Assembly (NCBI GenBank): GCA_021799435.1 | Contig: JAJZAN010000006.1 | Span: 1-64,000, forward strand | DNA: 64,000 bases | Direction of reading: 5' to 3' | Source: Bacillota bacterium | GTDB taxonomy: Bacteria > Bacillota > Sulfobacillia > Sulfobacillales > Sulfobacillaceae | Part shown: positions 34,126-45,041 of the stretch, piece by piece | Position numbering within the stretch: the first letter of the stretch is position 1 | Layout: every line of letters begins with the position of its first letter | Made by a program: the position numbers and the translations under genes | Notes under the pieces: generated by a model | Database searches by the model: none | What the model saw: only the letters and a program-made list of their open reading frames with translations | What the model was told of the DNA's origin: nothing

Positions 34126-35088
34126 ATGCACCTCGTGATTGACACTGACACCGCTGGAGACGACGTAGTCTCGCTCTTGCTGGCTCTGCACACCCCCTGG
34201 GTCGACCTCCACGGTATCACCATCAACTGCGGCAACGTAAACTTTGACCAACAGATTGAAAATGCCCTAAAGACCGTCGAGATCTCTGGCAAAGCCCATC
34301 AAGTACCTGTGTATGCAGGAGCCCGATATCCCCTTCTGCGGGCGTGGGAAGGCGCCGAATATGTGCATGGGCAGGATGGCATGGGTGAATCCCACTTCGC
34401 CCCTGCAAAACAGCGGCCCGAACGCCAAGGCGCGGTCGAATTTCTCCTGGAGGCGTCGCGCCGCTACGACGGGGAACTGGTCATCATCGGACAAGCTCCC
34501 CTGACGAACCTGGCCCTGGCGGTCCGAGAAGACCCTGCTTTTCCCACCCGCGTCAAGGAACTGTGGGTGATGGGCGGGAGTGCCAATGCCCAAGGCAACG
34601 TCGATCCCTTGTCGGAATACAACTTCTACGTGGATCCGGAAGCCGCCGCCATCGTCTTCTCGGCCGGCTTCAACCTCTACATGGTGGGTTGGGACGTTGC
34701 ACTGCAAGACAGCCTTTTGAGTATGGCGGACCTCGACCGGATTCGCGCCATGGATACCCCGCTCTGCCGGTTCTTTTTGCAAACGCAGGCCAAGGTCTTG
34801 GAATTCAACCTGAAAGAAGGCATCCAAGGCACCAGCCATCCTGACTCCCTCACCATGGCGATGGCACTTGAGCGGGCTATTTGGAAGCGTGGCGGGGACT
34901 GGTTCGTAGCCATTGAAACCCAGGGGGAATACACCCGGGGCACCTCGGTGGTGGACCAGTTAAACCTCTGGAAGAAGAAGCCCAACACGCACGTCTGTTT
35001 AGAAGCAGACGGCCCGCACTTTCGAGAGGTCTTATTTAACATGCTGGAGCATGGCAACACCCGCATTTCGCCACCGCAGCAACACTAG
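34126..35088 (+). CDS. Nucleoside hydrolase (IUNH family)
   Basis: A 320-residue N-ribosyl hydrolase. The calcium and ribose-binding motif DTDTAGDDV begins at residue 6; GQAPLTNLALAV, VMGGSANAQGNV and YNFYVDPEAA follow as in the family. Cleaves nucleosides to base plus ribose. Last gene of the GntR-deoC-kinase operon, 18 bases after the kinase. The specificity is unknown. Confidence 0.93.
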   Translation: MHLVIDTDTAGDDVVSLLLALHTPWVDLHGITINCGNVNFDQQIENALKTVEISGKAHQVPVYAGARYPLLRAWEGAEYVHGQDGMGESHFAPAKQRPERQGAVEFLLEASRRYDGELVIIGQAPLTNLALAVREDPAFPTRVKELWVMGGSANAQGNVDPLSEYNFYVDPEAAAIVFSAGFNLYMVGWDVALQDSLLSMADLDRIRAMDTPLCRFFLQTQAKVLEFNLKEGIQGTSHPDSLTMAMALERAIWKRGGDWFVAIETQGEYTRGTSVVDQLNLWKKKPNTHVCLEADGPHFREVLFNMLEHGNTRISPPQQH

Positions 35089-35094
35089 CCGAAC

Positions 35095-35134
35095 GAGCCT
35101 GGTCTCACCCGGTACACACGGGTGAATCAGGCTC
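35095..35134 (+). terminator. Long hairpin after the nucleoside hydrolase gene
   Basis: The inner stem TCACCCG/CGGGTGA and the outer stem GAGCCTG-type/CAGGCTC (with a small internal loop) form a strong structure just after the operon. There is no T-run, so termination may need help. Confidence 0.55.
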
Positions 35135-35498
35135 AATTGACGCGGCGGCCCTCGGCTCTATTGGATCCAGGGCTGCGTTGGAGCTGTTGCAAGACCGTCC
35201 GTTAAGGTGCGGATACTGTCCAGGGTTCGAAAAATTTCGGTGCAAGTGACGCCCGGATATTGACTCTATCGACATCGTTGTAGACAATAATTCCGCAAAA
35301 TCTGACGGCACTGACTCGCGACAAGCCCGAAGCCGTGATGGGCAGTAATTTTAAACCCGCCGCCCAAGAGTGCTCCGCCAGAGCTATACAATCGGACAAA
35401 GGACGTGACCTCTCATAGACGCCCTGAGGCAACTGCTTCAAACTGATCTGACGGACACTGACATCGTTCGGTTAATTCGCGACGCCCTCGCGGAGGGG
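35135..35498. other. Region upstream of the methyltransferase gene
   Basis: The first 270 bases look noncoding. TTGACT (near 35257) and several AT-rich hexamers (such as TATACA near 35386) could be promoter parts. From 35409 to 35498 the methyltransferase frame is open with protein-like codons (IDALRQLLQTDLTD...) but no ATG, GTG or TTG at its start. The true start of that gene may therefore be a rare codon here. Minus-strand frames in the region look like chance. Confidence 0.45.
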
Positions 35499-36911
35499 GT
35501 GGTCCTTGACACCTGGATGAATAGCGAGCGAGAAGAACAGATCGCACCTGAGGCTTTGGAATGGTTGGCCGACGCCGAGACCCAAAGGATCGCCCCCGCG
35601 GTCGTCGCTGGCCCGCCCCTGGTGGGGCGTCTTGACGATGTGGTGGCGGCAGTGCGGGAAATTATCCTGGGGACAGCGCTGTATCATGCCCAAAAAAAAT
35701 GGGGGCGGCGCACAATCGACTGCCCGGATATCGAAATCGCTATGGACCGCGTGGAGGCATTCGTGCATCGGCAGCGTTGGGGCTGGGTGGCGCTTCGGGT
35801 CCTCTATCTGGTGGTTTCCACCCACGAGGACTTGAGCGCACTAGCCTATTACGGCTCGATGCGCCAAGACGATTTTCTCATGGGGACGCTGCACCGCCCC
35901 TGGTCGGAGGGCGTATTCTACGGCCAGCTCACACATTATCGGCGCCTAGGCTTTGTGGATGTTCAATATCGAGGGCAGGGGGACACCGTCATGTTAACCC
36001 CCGCAGGTCACACACTACTAGCTCAGCTTCGGGACCTGCTGGAGGAGTCCGGTGAATTCGCATGGCGCGCCGAGGCGCAGCGTTGGACAATATTTGGCGA
36101 GTTGGATTATGACGTGGTCATTCCGCACGTCTTCCCGGAGGCCACGCGGTTGACGGTCGACTTTTTGTCGCGGCTTGAAATCGCCCCAGGAATGCAAGTC
36201 CTGGAGGTGGGTTGCGGCACCGGACGCGCCACCATCGATTTGGGTCTTTGTCGTCAAGTTGGTGAAACAGGCCGGCTGGTTGCCCTCGATCCGTCGCGCG
36301 CCTTTCTGGACCGCTTGGAGGCCAAGCGGCAAGCGGCAAACATTCGCCACGTCGAGGTTGTCCAAGGCATGGCAGAGCACCTGCCGTTTGCGGACCACAC
36401 CTTTGACGTCTGTGTTGCAGTGGCATCGCTGCACTTCACGGAGATAGCCCAAGCCGTAAAAGAAATGACCCGCGTTACCAAACCCGGCGGTCTCGTAGCC
36501 GCGCTGTGTCCTCCTCCCCAAACGGATTTTCGGTCGATCCCCATGGTAGCCTTGTGGCTTCGTCCGCTGGCAGATCTCGCGGAGGCTTGGGACCTGCCCT
36601 TTGGCGAGCGCACGGGACTGGCGGCCGGCGTCCTTGAACAAACCTTTCAGCGTCATCTTGAATCGGTCAGGTATACCACCCTGCCGTCGACCGTATCGGC
36701 CAGCGACCCCGACGCCTTTCTGGCATTCGTGCTGAAGGGAGGCGCTTTCTATCAGAATCTACTCTGCCGGGTGCCTTATGCCGACCGCTGGGACCTGATT
36801 CGTCGGCTTGAACGGGCTGGCCAGGACTTGATTCAACACACCACGCTCGAAGAGCAAACTGCGCCCTTGGCCAATGAAGCCGTCTTCGGCCGTGTGCCGC
36901 GGAGCGCATAA
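35499..36911 (+). CDS. SAM-dependent methyltransferase fused to an N-terminal winged-helix-like domain
   Basis: A protein of at least 470 residues. Residues about 100-190 look like a winged-helix fold (ALAYYGSMRQDDFLMGTLHRP, then LTHYRRLGFVDVQYRGQG with a basic wing). The class I methyltransferase domain follows with VLEVGCGTGRATIDLG, LVALDPS, ...FDVCVAVASLHF and KPGG. The substrate is unknown. GTG 35499 is the first normal start codon, but its ribosome site (GGAGG) is only about 2 bases away and coding-like sequence extends 90 bases upstream, so the start is uncertain. Confidence 0.75.
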   Translation: MVLDTWMNSEREEQIAPEALEWLADAETQRIAPAVVAGPPLVGRLDDVVAAVREIILGTALYHAQKKWGRRTIDCPDIEIAMDRVEAFVHRQRWGWVALRVLYLVVSTHEDLSALAYYGSMRQDDFLMGTLHRPWSEGVFYGQLTHYRRLGFVDVQYRGQGDTVMLTPAGHTLLAQLRDLLEESGEFAWRAEAQRWTIFGELDYDVVIPHVFPEATRLTVDFLSRLEIAPGMQVLEVGCGTGRATIDLGLCRQVGETGRLVALDPSRAFLDRLEAKRQAANIRHVEVVQGMAEHLPFADHTFDVCVAVASLHFTEIAQAVKEMTRVTKPGGLVAALCPPPQTDFRSIPMVALWLRPLADLAEAWDLPFGERTGLAAGVLEQTFQRHLESVRYTTLPSTVSASDPDAFLAFVLKGGAFYQNLLCRVPYADRWDLIRRLERAGQDLIQHTTLEEQTAPLANEAVFGRVPRSA

Positions 36912-37077
36912 TCAGGAATTGGCAGCGAGTGAAGACGCTTTTGAGTTGCCTCATGTTCTGCCGGTGTAGCGAGCCGATATCAATTGTGCCGGCCCGTATG
37001 GAGTCAGCCAAGAGGCAGGGTTTGTCGTTGATGAGGCCGAAGTGATTATTATGACTTATGCCCGTATCGCTCTGTGA

Positions 37078-39315
<2,238 letters not shown>

Positions 39316-39330
39316 TCGTCTAACAAAAGC

Positions 39331-39366
39331 AACGAGGAAGCTGTCCTAAAGGACAGCTTCCTCGTT
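39331..39366 (+). terminator. Terminator of katG
   Basis: A perfect 16-bp stem, AACGAGGAAGCTGTCC (39331-39346) with GGACAGCTTCCTCGTT (39351-39366), and a TAAA loop, 16 bases after the katG stop. Confidence 0.88.
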
Positions 39367-39445
39367 AGTTGAACTTGTACCCCACGGAGAAGAGATATCC
39401 GGGATTGGACGGCAGGCACCAAAGGAAGCTGAGGCGCGAACAGCT

Positions 39446-39880
39446 CTACCCAAACAGGGGCGAATTGGAGAAGATGACGCGGAAAATCGAGGGCCCGAAC
39501 AACAACAAAGCCCCTAGCCCCAAAAGACCAACCACAATAATAATGGAGACCAAGCGGTGCTGGGGACGATTGGAACGGGCATCGCCGAACGCCCTCAACA
39601 CGTGCTGCCTGACCTCACAATAGTGATCGAACCGCTCCCGCGAAAAGTTGACCAACAGTTGGCTCCGAACCGCCTCGAGATACGATTCATCCCAGGATGT
39701 GCTGGGCTTGACGTTGGTCTCGCCATCGTGGATATCCCAAAGCTCCGGCACCCGGGCTTCGGCCGCTGCTATCCGGCCTTCAATACCGGCCAATGGCACG
39801 CTCGCCACGAGCGCCGTGCGCAACGCGGCGATGTCCTGGCCTTGCATGGCTCGCTTGAAATCCAAGGGTTGAATGGACAC
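39446..39880 (-). CDS. Hypothetical tail-anchored membrane protein
   Basis: A 144-residue protein that I do not recognise. It has a soluble, mainly helical N-terminal part (AALRTALVASVPLAGIEGRIAAAEARVPELW, later FDHYCEVRQHVLRAFGDARS) and one C-terminal transmembrane helix (LVSIIIVVGLLGLGALLLF) ending nine or so residues from the stop. The GTG at 39880 is chosen because GGGAGG lies 8 bases upstream; longer upstream frames overlap the GH4 remnant. Isolated between katG and that remnant. Confidence 0.65.
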   Translation of the reverse strand: MSIQPLDFKRAMQGQDIAALRTALVASVPLAGIEGRIAAAEARVPELWDIHDGETNVKPSTSWDESYLEAVRSQLLVNFSRERFDHYCEVRQHVLRAFGDARSNRPQHRLVSIIIVVGLLGLGALLLFGPSIFRVIFSNSPLFG

Positions 39881-40031
39881 GCCCCCAGCCTCCCCTGAAA
39901 TGTCCCTGCTAGAACGGGACCGATGATTCTCAGCATACCATCTCCAACCGTTGTCGAAAACTAGGTAATCCGGCCCCGCTGGCAGCAAAACCCCGGATCC
40001 AACGGGCTTTCTTATGACTTGAGTCCCTCCC

Positions 40032-40262
40032 ATGATGGAGTTCCCACACGGGAGCGAGATCGCCCATGACGTCTGGGAAGGGCTGGTCCTCAGCATCAAG
40101 GAGTATGAACGCCTCACGCTCGAAGCGGCCGTGACCGGCAACCGCGAGCGGGCAGTGGAGGCCTTGACCGTGCATCCCTTGGTCCCATCGTATAGGGTAG
40201 CCAAACAACTGGTGGACGAATATCTTAAAGAACTTTCGCCCTGGCTTCCGCAGTTTGCCTAG
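40032..40262 (+). pseudogene. C-terminal remnant of a GH4 6-phospho-glycosidase
   Basis: A 76-codon open frame whose sequence LSIKEYERLTLEAAVTGNRERAVEALTVHPLVPSY and the final WLPQF match the extreme C-terminus of family 4 glycosidases (6-phospho-beta-glucosidase, LicH/CelF type). The other 350 or so residues, including the NAD and Mn sites, are missing. A TGA at 40020-40022 closes the frame upstream. It has no ribosome site, and a terminator-like hairpin remains downstream. I read it as the relic of a deleted gene. Confidence 0.7.
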
Positions 40263-40284
40263 GCTGTACCCACGGATTCGATCC

Positions 40285-40322
40285 GACCCGGGAGATGGGA
40301 CCGTGCGTCCTTCTCCCGGGTC
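40285..40322 (+). terminator. Hairpin downstream of the GH4 remnant
   Basis: GACCCGGGAG (40285-40294) pairs with CTCCCGGGTC (40313-40322), with further pairing inside the loop. Probably the original terminator of the lost GH4 gene; it lies 86 bases before the next gene. Confidence 0.65.
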
Positions 40323-40407
40323 TCTTGTGTCGCATCCCGGACAAATGGCGCATGAGGCTAATTTGTGGCGGGTATGCTGATCCCATCCCGATTCCCGAGG
40401 TGGGCCC

Positions 40408-41802
40408 ATGAACACCCGAATCGCCGCACGACCGTTTCATTGGATGACTCTAGCGTGGTTATGGCTGGACATCCCGACCATACTGTGGTGCACCGGCGTC
40501 TCGCATCTCTCGACCCTGCTGAAATCCCCGCTCGGACTTTTGAGTGCCAACCTCCCTCTCGACCGCACCTATGCCGCCCTCTGGTACGGTCTGGGCGTAG
40601 GATTCCTAATTTGGACCTACCAGCATGTTGGCCAAGCTTGGAGCCAAGGAAAGCGTCCTTGGGGACTCATCGCTGTCATCCTGATGCTGAGCGCCGTGTC
40701 TTTCCCTTTCGTCTCGCATGACATCTTCGTTTATTTTGGCGAGTGGCGCACCATCACCATCTACCACCACAACCCCATGGTCACCCCCATCGCCGCCATC
40801 CCGCGTTGGCACCGGGATGTGTGGCTCGTGCGAGCCGGCTGGCAGAAGTCCGTCAATCCCTATGGACCCGGCTGGTTTTTATGGTTGGAAGCCTGGAGCC
40901 GGATACTGCCCCAAGACTTTGGTGCATTCTTTGTTTGGTGGAAGAGTATGACCCTCCTAGGCACCACTCTCAGCGCATGGATGCTGAACAAGATGCGCGC
41001 CGGCAGCGGCGTTCGATTTCTTCTGCACCCCGTCATCGGAATCGAGTTCCTGGCTAATGGACATAACGATGTCTTGATGATGGTGCTGGCGGTGTTGAGC
41101 TTGTGGCTCTGGCGGCGAAAGGCCTGGGTTTGGGCTGGCCTCGCGGCCGGTCTCTCCGCCGCCATGAAATATGTCTCCGTTTTGCCCCTGGCTTGGCTCG
41201 CCTTAAAACCGCAGCGATGGTCGCAACGCTTTACGGTGGCCGGATTTGCCGTCGCCGCAGGCCTCCTCTGCCTCGTCCCCTTGTGGCGCGGTCCCAACAC
41301 ACTCCTGGGACCCTTGGGCACCACCCACTTGTATCTGCGCTCACCGGCTTTCATCGTCCAAGGAACCCTCGTCCACCTCACCCATCTGTCGCGGGCTCAC
41401 AGCCGGATGTGGGCGTCTTTGGCCGTCACCGCCGCCTTTCTCGCTCTGTATGTCCGGGCGGCCCACCAGTTTTATAAGACCCAAGATCCCGTCTACCTGG
41501 GCGATGCCCTCTTGGCGACCGCATTGGTGTTGATGTCCTGGCTGCAATTTTGGTATCTCTCCTGGTCCCTGCCCTTCTACCTGGTCAGCCGCCGGGAACG
41601 GGCGGCCCGCTTGGTGCAATACCTCGCTTATCTGGAGATTGTGCGCACCACCGGGTGGCCGCTGGGCCTCCCCGCCGCCCTTCAAATTCTGCAGGTGTTG
41701 ATGATTTGGGTACCGCTCAACTGGATACTCTGGCCATCCCTCAAAGAGCATGCCCGAGGCCTTCGGGCGTGGCATCTGCGATCCCCCGTGGAGCGTCCCT
41801 AG
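40408..41802 (+). CDS. GT-C fold membrane glycosyltransferase-like protein
   Basis: A 464-residue polytopic membrane protein with 10-12 helices. The first large loop holds SHDIFVYFGEWRTITIYHHNPMVTP and then NPYGPGW, the acidic/aromatic loop pattern of polyprenol-phosphate-dependent mannosyltransferases (GT-C, DUF2029/MptB-like). Later NGHNDVLMM and AAMKYVSVLPL are also typical. Likely adds sugars outside the membrane to a lipid or polymer. Acceptor unknown. GAGGTGGG precedes ATG 40408. Confidence 0.75.
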   Translation: MNTRIAARPFHWMTLAWLWLDIPTILWCTGVSHLSTLLKSPLGLLSANLPLDRTYAALWYGLGVGFLIWTYQHVGQAWSQGKRPWGLIAVILMLSAVSFPFVSHDIFVYFGEWRTITIYHHNPMVTPIAAIPRWHRDVWLVRAGWQKSVNPYGPGWFLWLEAWSRILPQDFGAFFVWWKSMTLLGTTLSAWMLNKMRAGSGVRFLLHPVIGIEFLANGHNDVLMMVLAVLSLWLWRRKAWVWAGLAAGLSAAMKYVSVLPLAWLALKPQRWSQRFTVAGFAVAAGLLCLVPLWRGPNTLLGPLGTTHLYLRSPAFIVQGTLVHLTHLSRAHSRMWASLAVTAAFLALYVRAAHQFYKTQDPVYLGDALLATALVLMSWLQFWYLSWSLPFYLVSRRERAARLVQYLAYLEIVRTTGWPLGLPAALQILQVLMIWVPLNWILWPSLKEHARGLRAWHLRSPVERP

Positions 41803-41938
41803 GTCCCGTAGACAAAGAAGCTCATCCGCATTACCATGAGTTCACCGCAGAAATTCTTGCACTATTCGAATTTTTGTAGGCCCGGGCAGAACACGGCACA
41901 CCCGAGCATGCGGATTTTATCTAAGGGAGTGGTTCTCC

Positions 41939-43555
41939 ATGATGCAAACACCGCTAAATCTCTACGGGCTGTTCAAATATGCCCAGCAAATGTACCCCAA
42001 CCAATGGATTATCAGCCGCGGACCGGCTGGAAGGCACCGCTACCAATACCGGCAATTTGGCGAACGCGTGCGGCGCTTGTCCGCGGCGCTCCGCGCTTTG
42101 GGCGTCCAGCCTGGGGAACGCATCGGCACCATTGCCTGGAATGATTACCGCCATTTGGAAGCCTATTTCGCTATTCCGTTAATGGGCAACGTGATTCATA
42201 CCATCAATCTCCGTCTGCCCACCGACCACCTCCGCTACGTCATTCACCATGCAGAAGACCGAGTTTTGCTGGTCGACGAAGGCCTCCTGCCCCTTTTGCG
42301 GTCAATCCACGACCAGTTGCCTCTCGTACGAGCCATTGTCGTGCTCGGAGATCATCCCGACCTCACCCAAAGCCCCATCCAGCCCGCCTACGCATATGAA
42401 GATCTCATCGCCCAGGCCGCCCCCAATGTCTCCTATGACCCCGACATGCGGGAGGACGCCCCCCTGGGCATTTGCTACACCTCGGCGACCACTGGCAACC
42501 CCAAAGGGGTGATGTACAGCCACCGGGGCCTATACCTGCACACGCTGGGCATTGGGATGGCAAACGGCATCGGTCTCTCTGACACAGACACGGTGCTCCC
42601 AGTGGTACCCATGTTCCACGTCAATGCCTGGGGCCTCCCCTATGCCGCCGTAGCGTTCGGCTCCCATGTGGTGCTGCCCGGTTCCCAACCCACCCCTCAG
42701 GACCTGGTCGACCTGATGAAAGAAGAACACGTAACCCTTGCCGCGGGAGTCCCTACCGTATGGCTGGGCGTTGCGCAAATCCTCGAAAAATCCCCCGTCC
42801 CCCTGGCGCTCCGGATGGTGCTGTGCGGCGGGTCGGCAGCGCCCCCCGCCCTTATCCGAACCTACGAGGAGGACTTTCACATCCCCTTCACCCACGCCTA
42901 TGGCATGACAGAAACAACCCCGTTGGCGACCGTGGCGCGGATCAAAGGCTCCCTGCGAGATCGGCCCGCCGACGAAATCGCCCGCATCAAGTCCAGCCAA
43001 GGGTTGCTGACCTTGGGGCTCGACATGCGGCTGGTGCGGGACGGGCAGGACGCCCCCTGGGACGGCGAAACCATGGGCGAACTGTGGCTTCGGGGCCCTT
43101 GGGTGACCGACCAATACTACAACGACGAGCGGACCCCGATGAGCTTCGAGGACGGCTGGCTGAAGACCGGCGACATCGCCACGATTGATCCGGAAGGCTA
43201 TGTAAGGCTGGTGGACCGGGCCAAAGATGTGGTCAAGAGCGGCGGCGAGTGGATTTCTTCCGTCGACTTGGAAAACGCGCTAATGGCGCATCCGGCAGTC
43301 TTTGAGGCAGCTGTGGTGGGAGTGCCCCATCCCAAATGGGATGAGCGGCCTTTGGCCTTCGTGGTAACCAAACCGGAGAAAACGGTCAGCAAAGAGGAGC
43401 TTCTGGCACACTTGGCGCAATATTATCCCCGATGGTGGATGCCAGACGACGTCCTGTTTCTCGCGGAGATTCCCAAAACCACCGTCGGCAAGTTCTTGAA
43501 GCGATCCTTGCGCGACCAATACCGCGGGCACCTAAGCTCATACCAGGGGGATTGA
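41939..43555 (+). CDS. Fatty acyl-CoA synthetase (AMP-dependent ligase)
   Basis: A 538-residue ANL-superfamily ligase. The phosphate loop is [16 protein letters not shown]; the usual SGTTG glycine is alanine. Adenylate motifs AYGMTETTP and GWLKTGD, the hinge [15 protein letters not shown] and the late lysine in [11 protein letters not shown] are present. Closest in pattern to medium/long-chain acyl-CoA synthetases. Activates fatty acids to acyl-CoA with ATP. ATG 41939 follows AAGGGAG. A small ABM protein gene follows after 5 bases. Confidence 0.92.
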   Translation: MMQTPLNLYGLFKYAQQMYPNQWIISRGPAGRHRYQYRQFGERVRRLSAALRALGVQPGERIGTIAWNDYRHLEAYFAIPLMGNVIHTINLRLPTDHLRYVIHHAEDRVLLVDEGLLPLLRSIHDQLPLVRAIVVLGDHPDLTQSPIQPAYAYEDLIAQAAPNVSYDPDMREDAPLGICYTSATTGNPKGVMYSHRGLYLHTLGIGMANGIGLSDTDTVLPVVPMFHVNAWGLPYAAVAFGSHVVLPGSQPTPQDLVDLMKEEHVTLAAGVPTVWLGVAQILEKSPVPLALRMVLCGGSAAPPALIRTYEEDFHIPFTHAYGMTETTPLATVARIKGSLRDRPADEIARIKSSQGLLTLGLDMRLVRDGQDAPWDGETMGELWLRGPWVTDQYYNDERTPMSFEDGWLKTGDIATIDPEGYVRLVDRAKDVVKSGGEWISSVDLENALMAHPAVFEAAVVGVPHPKWDERPLAFVVTKPEKTVSKEELLAHLAQYYPRWWMPDDVLFLAEIPKTTVGKFLKRSLRDQYRGHLSSYQGD

Positions 43556-43560
43556 ACCGA

Positions 43561-43863
43561 ATGGTGATATTGACCGCCCACAACACAATGCAAGCGGACG
43601 CTCTCGAGCAAGCCCTCAAAGATTACGAGGAAATGACGCGATTGGTGCGGGCCAACGAGCCCGGCTGCATCCTGTATCAGGTGCACCAAAACCCGGAATC
43701 CCCGGTGGACTTTATGGTCTATGAGGTATACCGAGACAGGGCGGCCTTTGAGGAGCACGTGAACACACCTTATTTTCAAGAGATTGTGGCAACCCGCATT
43801 CGCCCCCATGTGACAGCCCAACACCGGACATTCTGGGAGACCGTGGAACCGTCAGCCTATTAG
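43561..43863 (+). CDS. Antibiotic biosynthesis monooxygenase (ABM)-domain protein
   Basis: A 100-residue dimeric ferredoxin-like fold protein: ANEPGCILYQVHQNPESPVDFMVYEVYRDRAAFEEHVNTPYF is split into the standard ABM strand-helix blocks with the conserved Glu-His of the second helix. Relatives are quinol monooxygenase YgiN and haem-degrading or detoxifying proteins. ATG 43561 has AGGGGGATT upstream and begins 5 bases after the acyl-CoA ligase stop, so they share a transcript. Confidence 0.85.
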   Translation: MVILTAHNTMQADALEQALKDYEEMTRLVRANEPGCILYQVHQNPESPVDFMVYEVYRDRAAFEEHVNTPYFQEIVATRIRPHVTAQHRTFWETVEPSAY

Positions 43864-43885
43864 TGTCGTGCCACAGTCAAAGCCA

Positions 43886-43908
43886 ACGGGCGGACTGAGT
43901 CCGTCCGT
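43886..43908. terminator. Bidirectional terminator between ABM and TPR-like genes
   Basis: ACGGGCGGAC (43886-43895) pairs with GTCCGTCCGT (43899-43908), one G-T pair, loop TGA, followed by TTCGTT on the + strand. It lies between two convergent genes. Confidence 0.7.
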
Positions 43909-43915
43909 TTCGTTG

Positions 43916-44899
43916 TCACACGCCGGCCATCGCCCAGTAGGAGGCCCAGCCCGGATATCCATTGGCCCGGCACCAGGCAATATGCGACGCCAGATGGGGC
44001 GACGCTTCCCGCATGCCGCGGCCCATCTGATACCAAAGCCAGTCCGCGTACAAGTCCAGCCAAGCGCCCCGGCCTATAGTTTGCAGGGTAATCGAATCGT
44101 GCAGGGCCGCTTGAACCCGTTCCGCCGCACCGTCCTCATCTTCCGACCCAGCCGCCGCCAAAAGGTCGAGTCCCCACAAGGCCCGATCCCAATGGGTACT
44201 CCACGTCAACCCAAAGGTTCGCAGACTGGCATCGCGCACGGAGCGCAGGCGCTCGGGGGATTGCCGCAAGGCCATATGGCCCATTAGCCACCAGTAGGTG
44301 GCCCATGTGAACGGCGCATCCGGAAACAGCCGGGTGCTCTGGTCTACCCGCAGCGCATCGATGGGGCGAAACTGATACACATAAATGCTTTGACGGCTCA
44401 AGTAGAACGTGACGCGATAGAGAGGAGCCATCTGAGTCCAGACTTCCATGTCGTCCTCTAGCGCCTGGTAAGCCTCCAGCGCGCGATCGAGAAATCCCAA
44501 CATGTGAAGGGCGACGGCGCGGTTTCTCTTGACACGGCCTCGCACATCGGCCGTCTGGCCACCCACGGCCAATAACGTCTCGTTGGTCTCCAGCGCCTCT
44601 GCCCAGTTTTCGGCCATGGCGGCTCGGTGGGCTGCTTCGGCCAGTTGATTGGAGGTGCGGAGGGCGGTCAAAGCCGGAAAAGGTCTATCGGCGACAGGCT
44701 CCAGCCACTCCCGGAGGGCCAGCGCCCGTTCCTGTTCACCATGGCGGACGGCCGTCCGAATCAGGTGGACGACTAAACGGTATGCCTGTCCAGGGCGGCC
44801 TTTGCGCTGCGAGCGCATCACTTGGCGCAACGCCAGAAGGCTGTTCCATCTGCGCGTCCGCCCCAGCGTGTACTGCCGAATCCAACGGGGTGCCGTCAC
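43916..44899 (-). CDS. TPR-like helical protein, possible peptide receptor (Rap-like)
   Basis: A 327-residue, all-helical protein without signal peptide or DNA-binding domain. Repeated helix pairs such as AYRLVVHLIRTAVRHGEQERALALREWL, AAMAENWAEALETNETLLAVGG and AVALHMLGFLDRALEAYQALEDD suggest TPR-type repeats. GTG start at 44899 after GAGGGG. Divergent, 142 bases away, is a gene for a tiny secreted peptide. That geometry recalls Rap/Phr pairs, though in those the peptide gene is usually downstream and same-strand. The function is inference; no family was firmly recognised. Confidence 0.65.
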   Translation of the reverse strand: MTAPRWIRQYTLGRTRRWNSLLALRQVMRSQRKGRPGQAYRLVVHLIRTAVRHGEQERALALREWLEPVADRPFPALTALRTSNQLAEAAHRAAMAENWAEALETNETLLAVGGQTADVRGRVKRNRAVALHMLGFLDRALEAYQALEDDMEVWTQMAPLYRVTFYLSRQSIYVYQFRPIDALRVDQSTRLFPDAPFTWATYWWLMGHMALRQSPERLRSVRDASLRTFGLTWSTHWDRALWGLDLLAAAGSEDEDGAAERVQAALHDSITLQTIGRGAWLDLYADWLWYQMGRGMREASPHLASHIAWCRANGYPGWASYWAMAGV

Positions 44900-45041
44900 T
44901 CATATGCCCCTCTCAAGATGTCATAACCGTCTGACAGCCATTCTGCACCCGAGAGCGGTCGATCTGCAAGCTAATAGGCGCCAAAAGGTTGACCCGGAAC
45001 TCCCGCCTTTGGCACGCTCAGGTCAAAGGAGGCAATACCCA
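44900..45041. promoter_or_regulatory. Divergent promoter region of the TPR-like/peptide pair
   Basis: 142 bases carrying both ribosome sites. On the + strand TTGACC (44989-44994) and CACGCT (45013-45018) are 18 bases apart and may be the peptide promoter. TTGACC and GGTCAA (45021-45026) also form an inverted repeat with a 26-base gap. No minus-strand promoter is clear. Confidence 0.4.

Noticed and set aside
35202-35441. 79-codon minus-strand frame upstream of the methyltransferase gene
   Set aside because: No ribosome site or family match, and it overlaps the coding-like 5' extension of the methyltransferase on the other strand.
37031-37065. Possible PerR/Fur-like box upstream of katG (AAGTGATTATTATGACTT region)
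   Set aside because: Only AAGT/ACTT ends are symmetric and the centre does not match a 7-1-7 PerR box. Too weak to annotate.
39930-40415. 161-codon minus-strand frame over the GH4 remnant
   Set aside because: No ribosome site, no domain, and it crosses a strong hairpin; the opposite strand shows true GH4 similarity.
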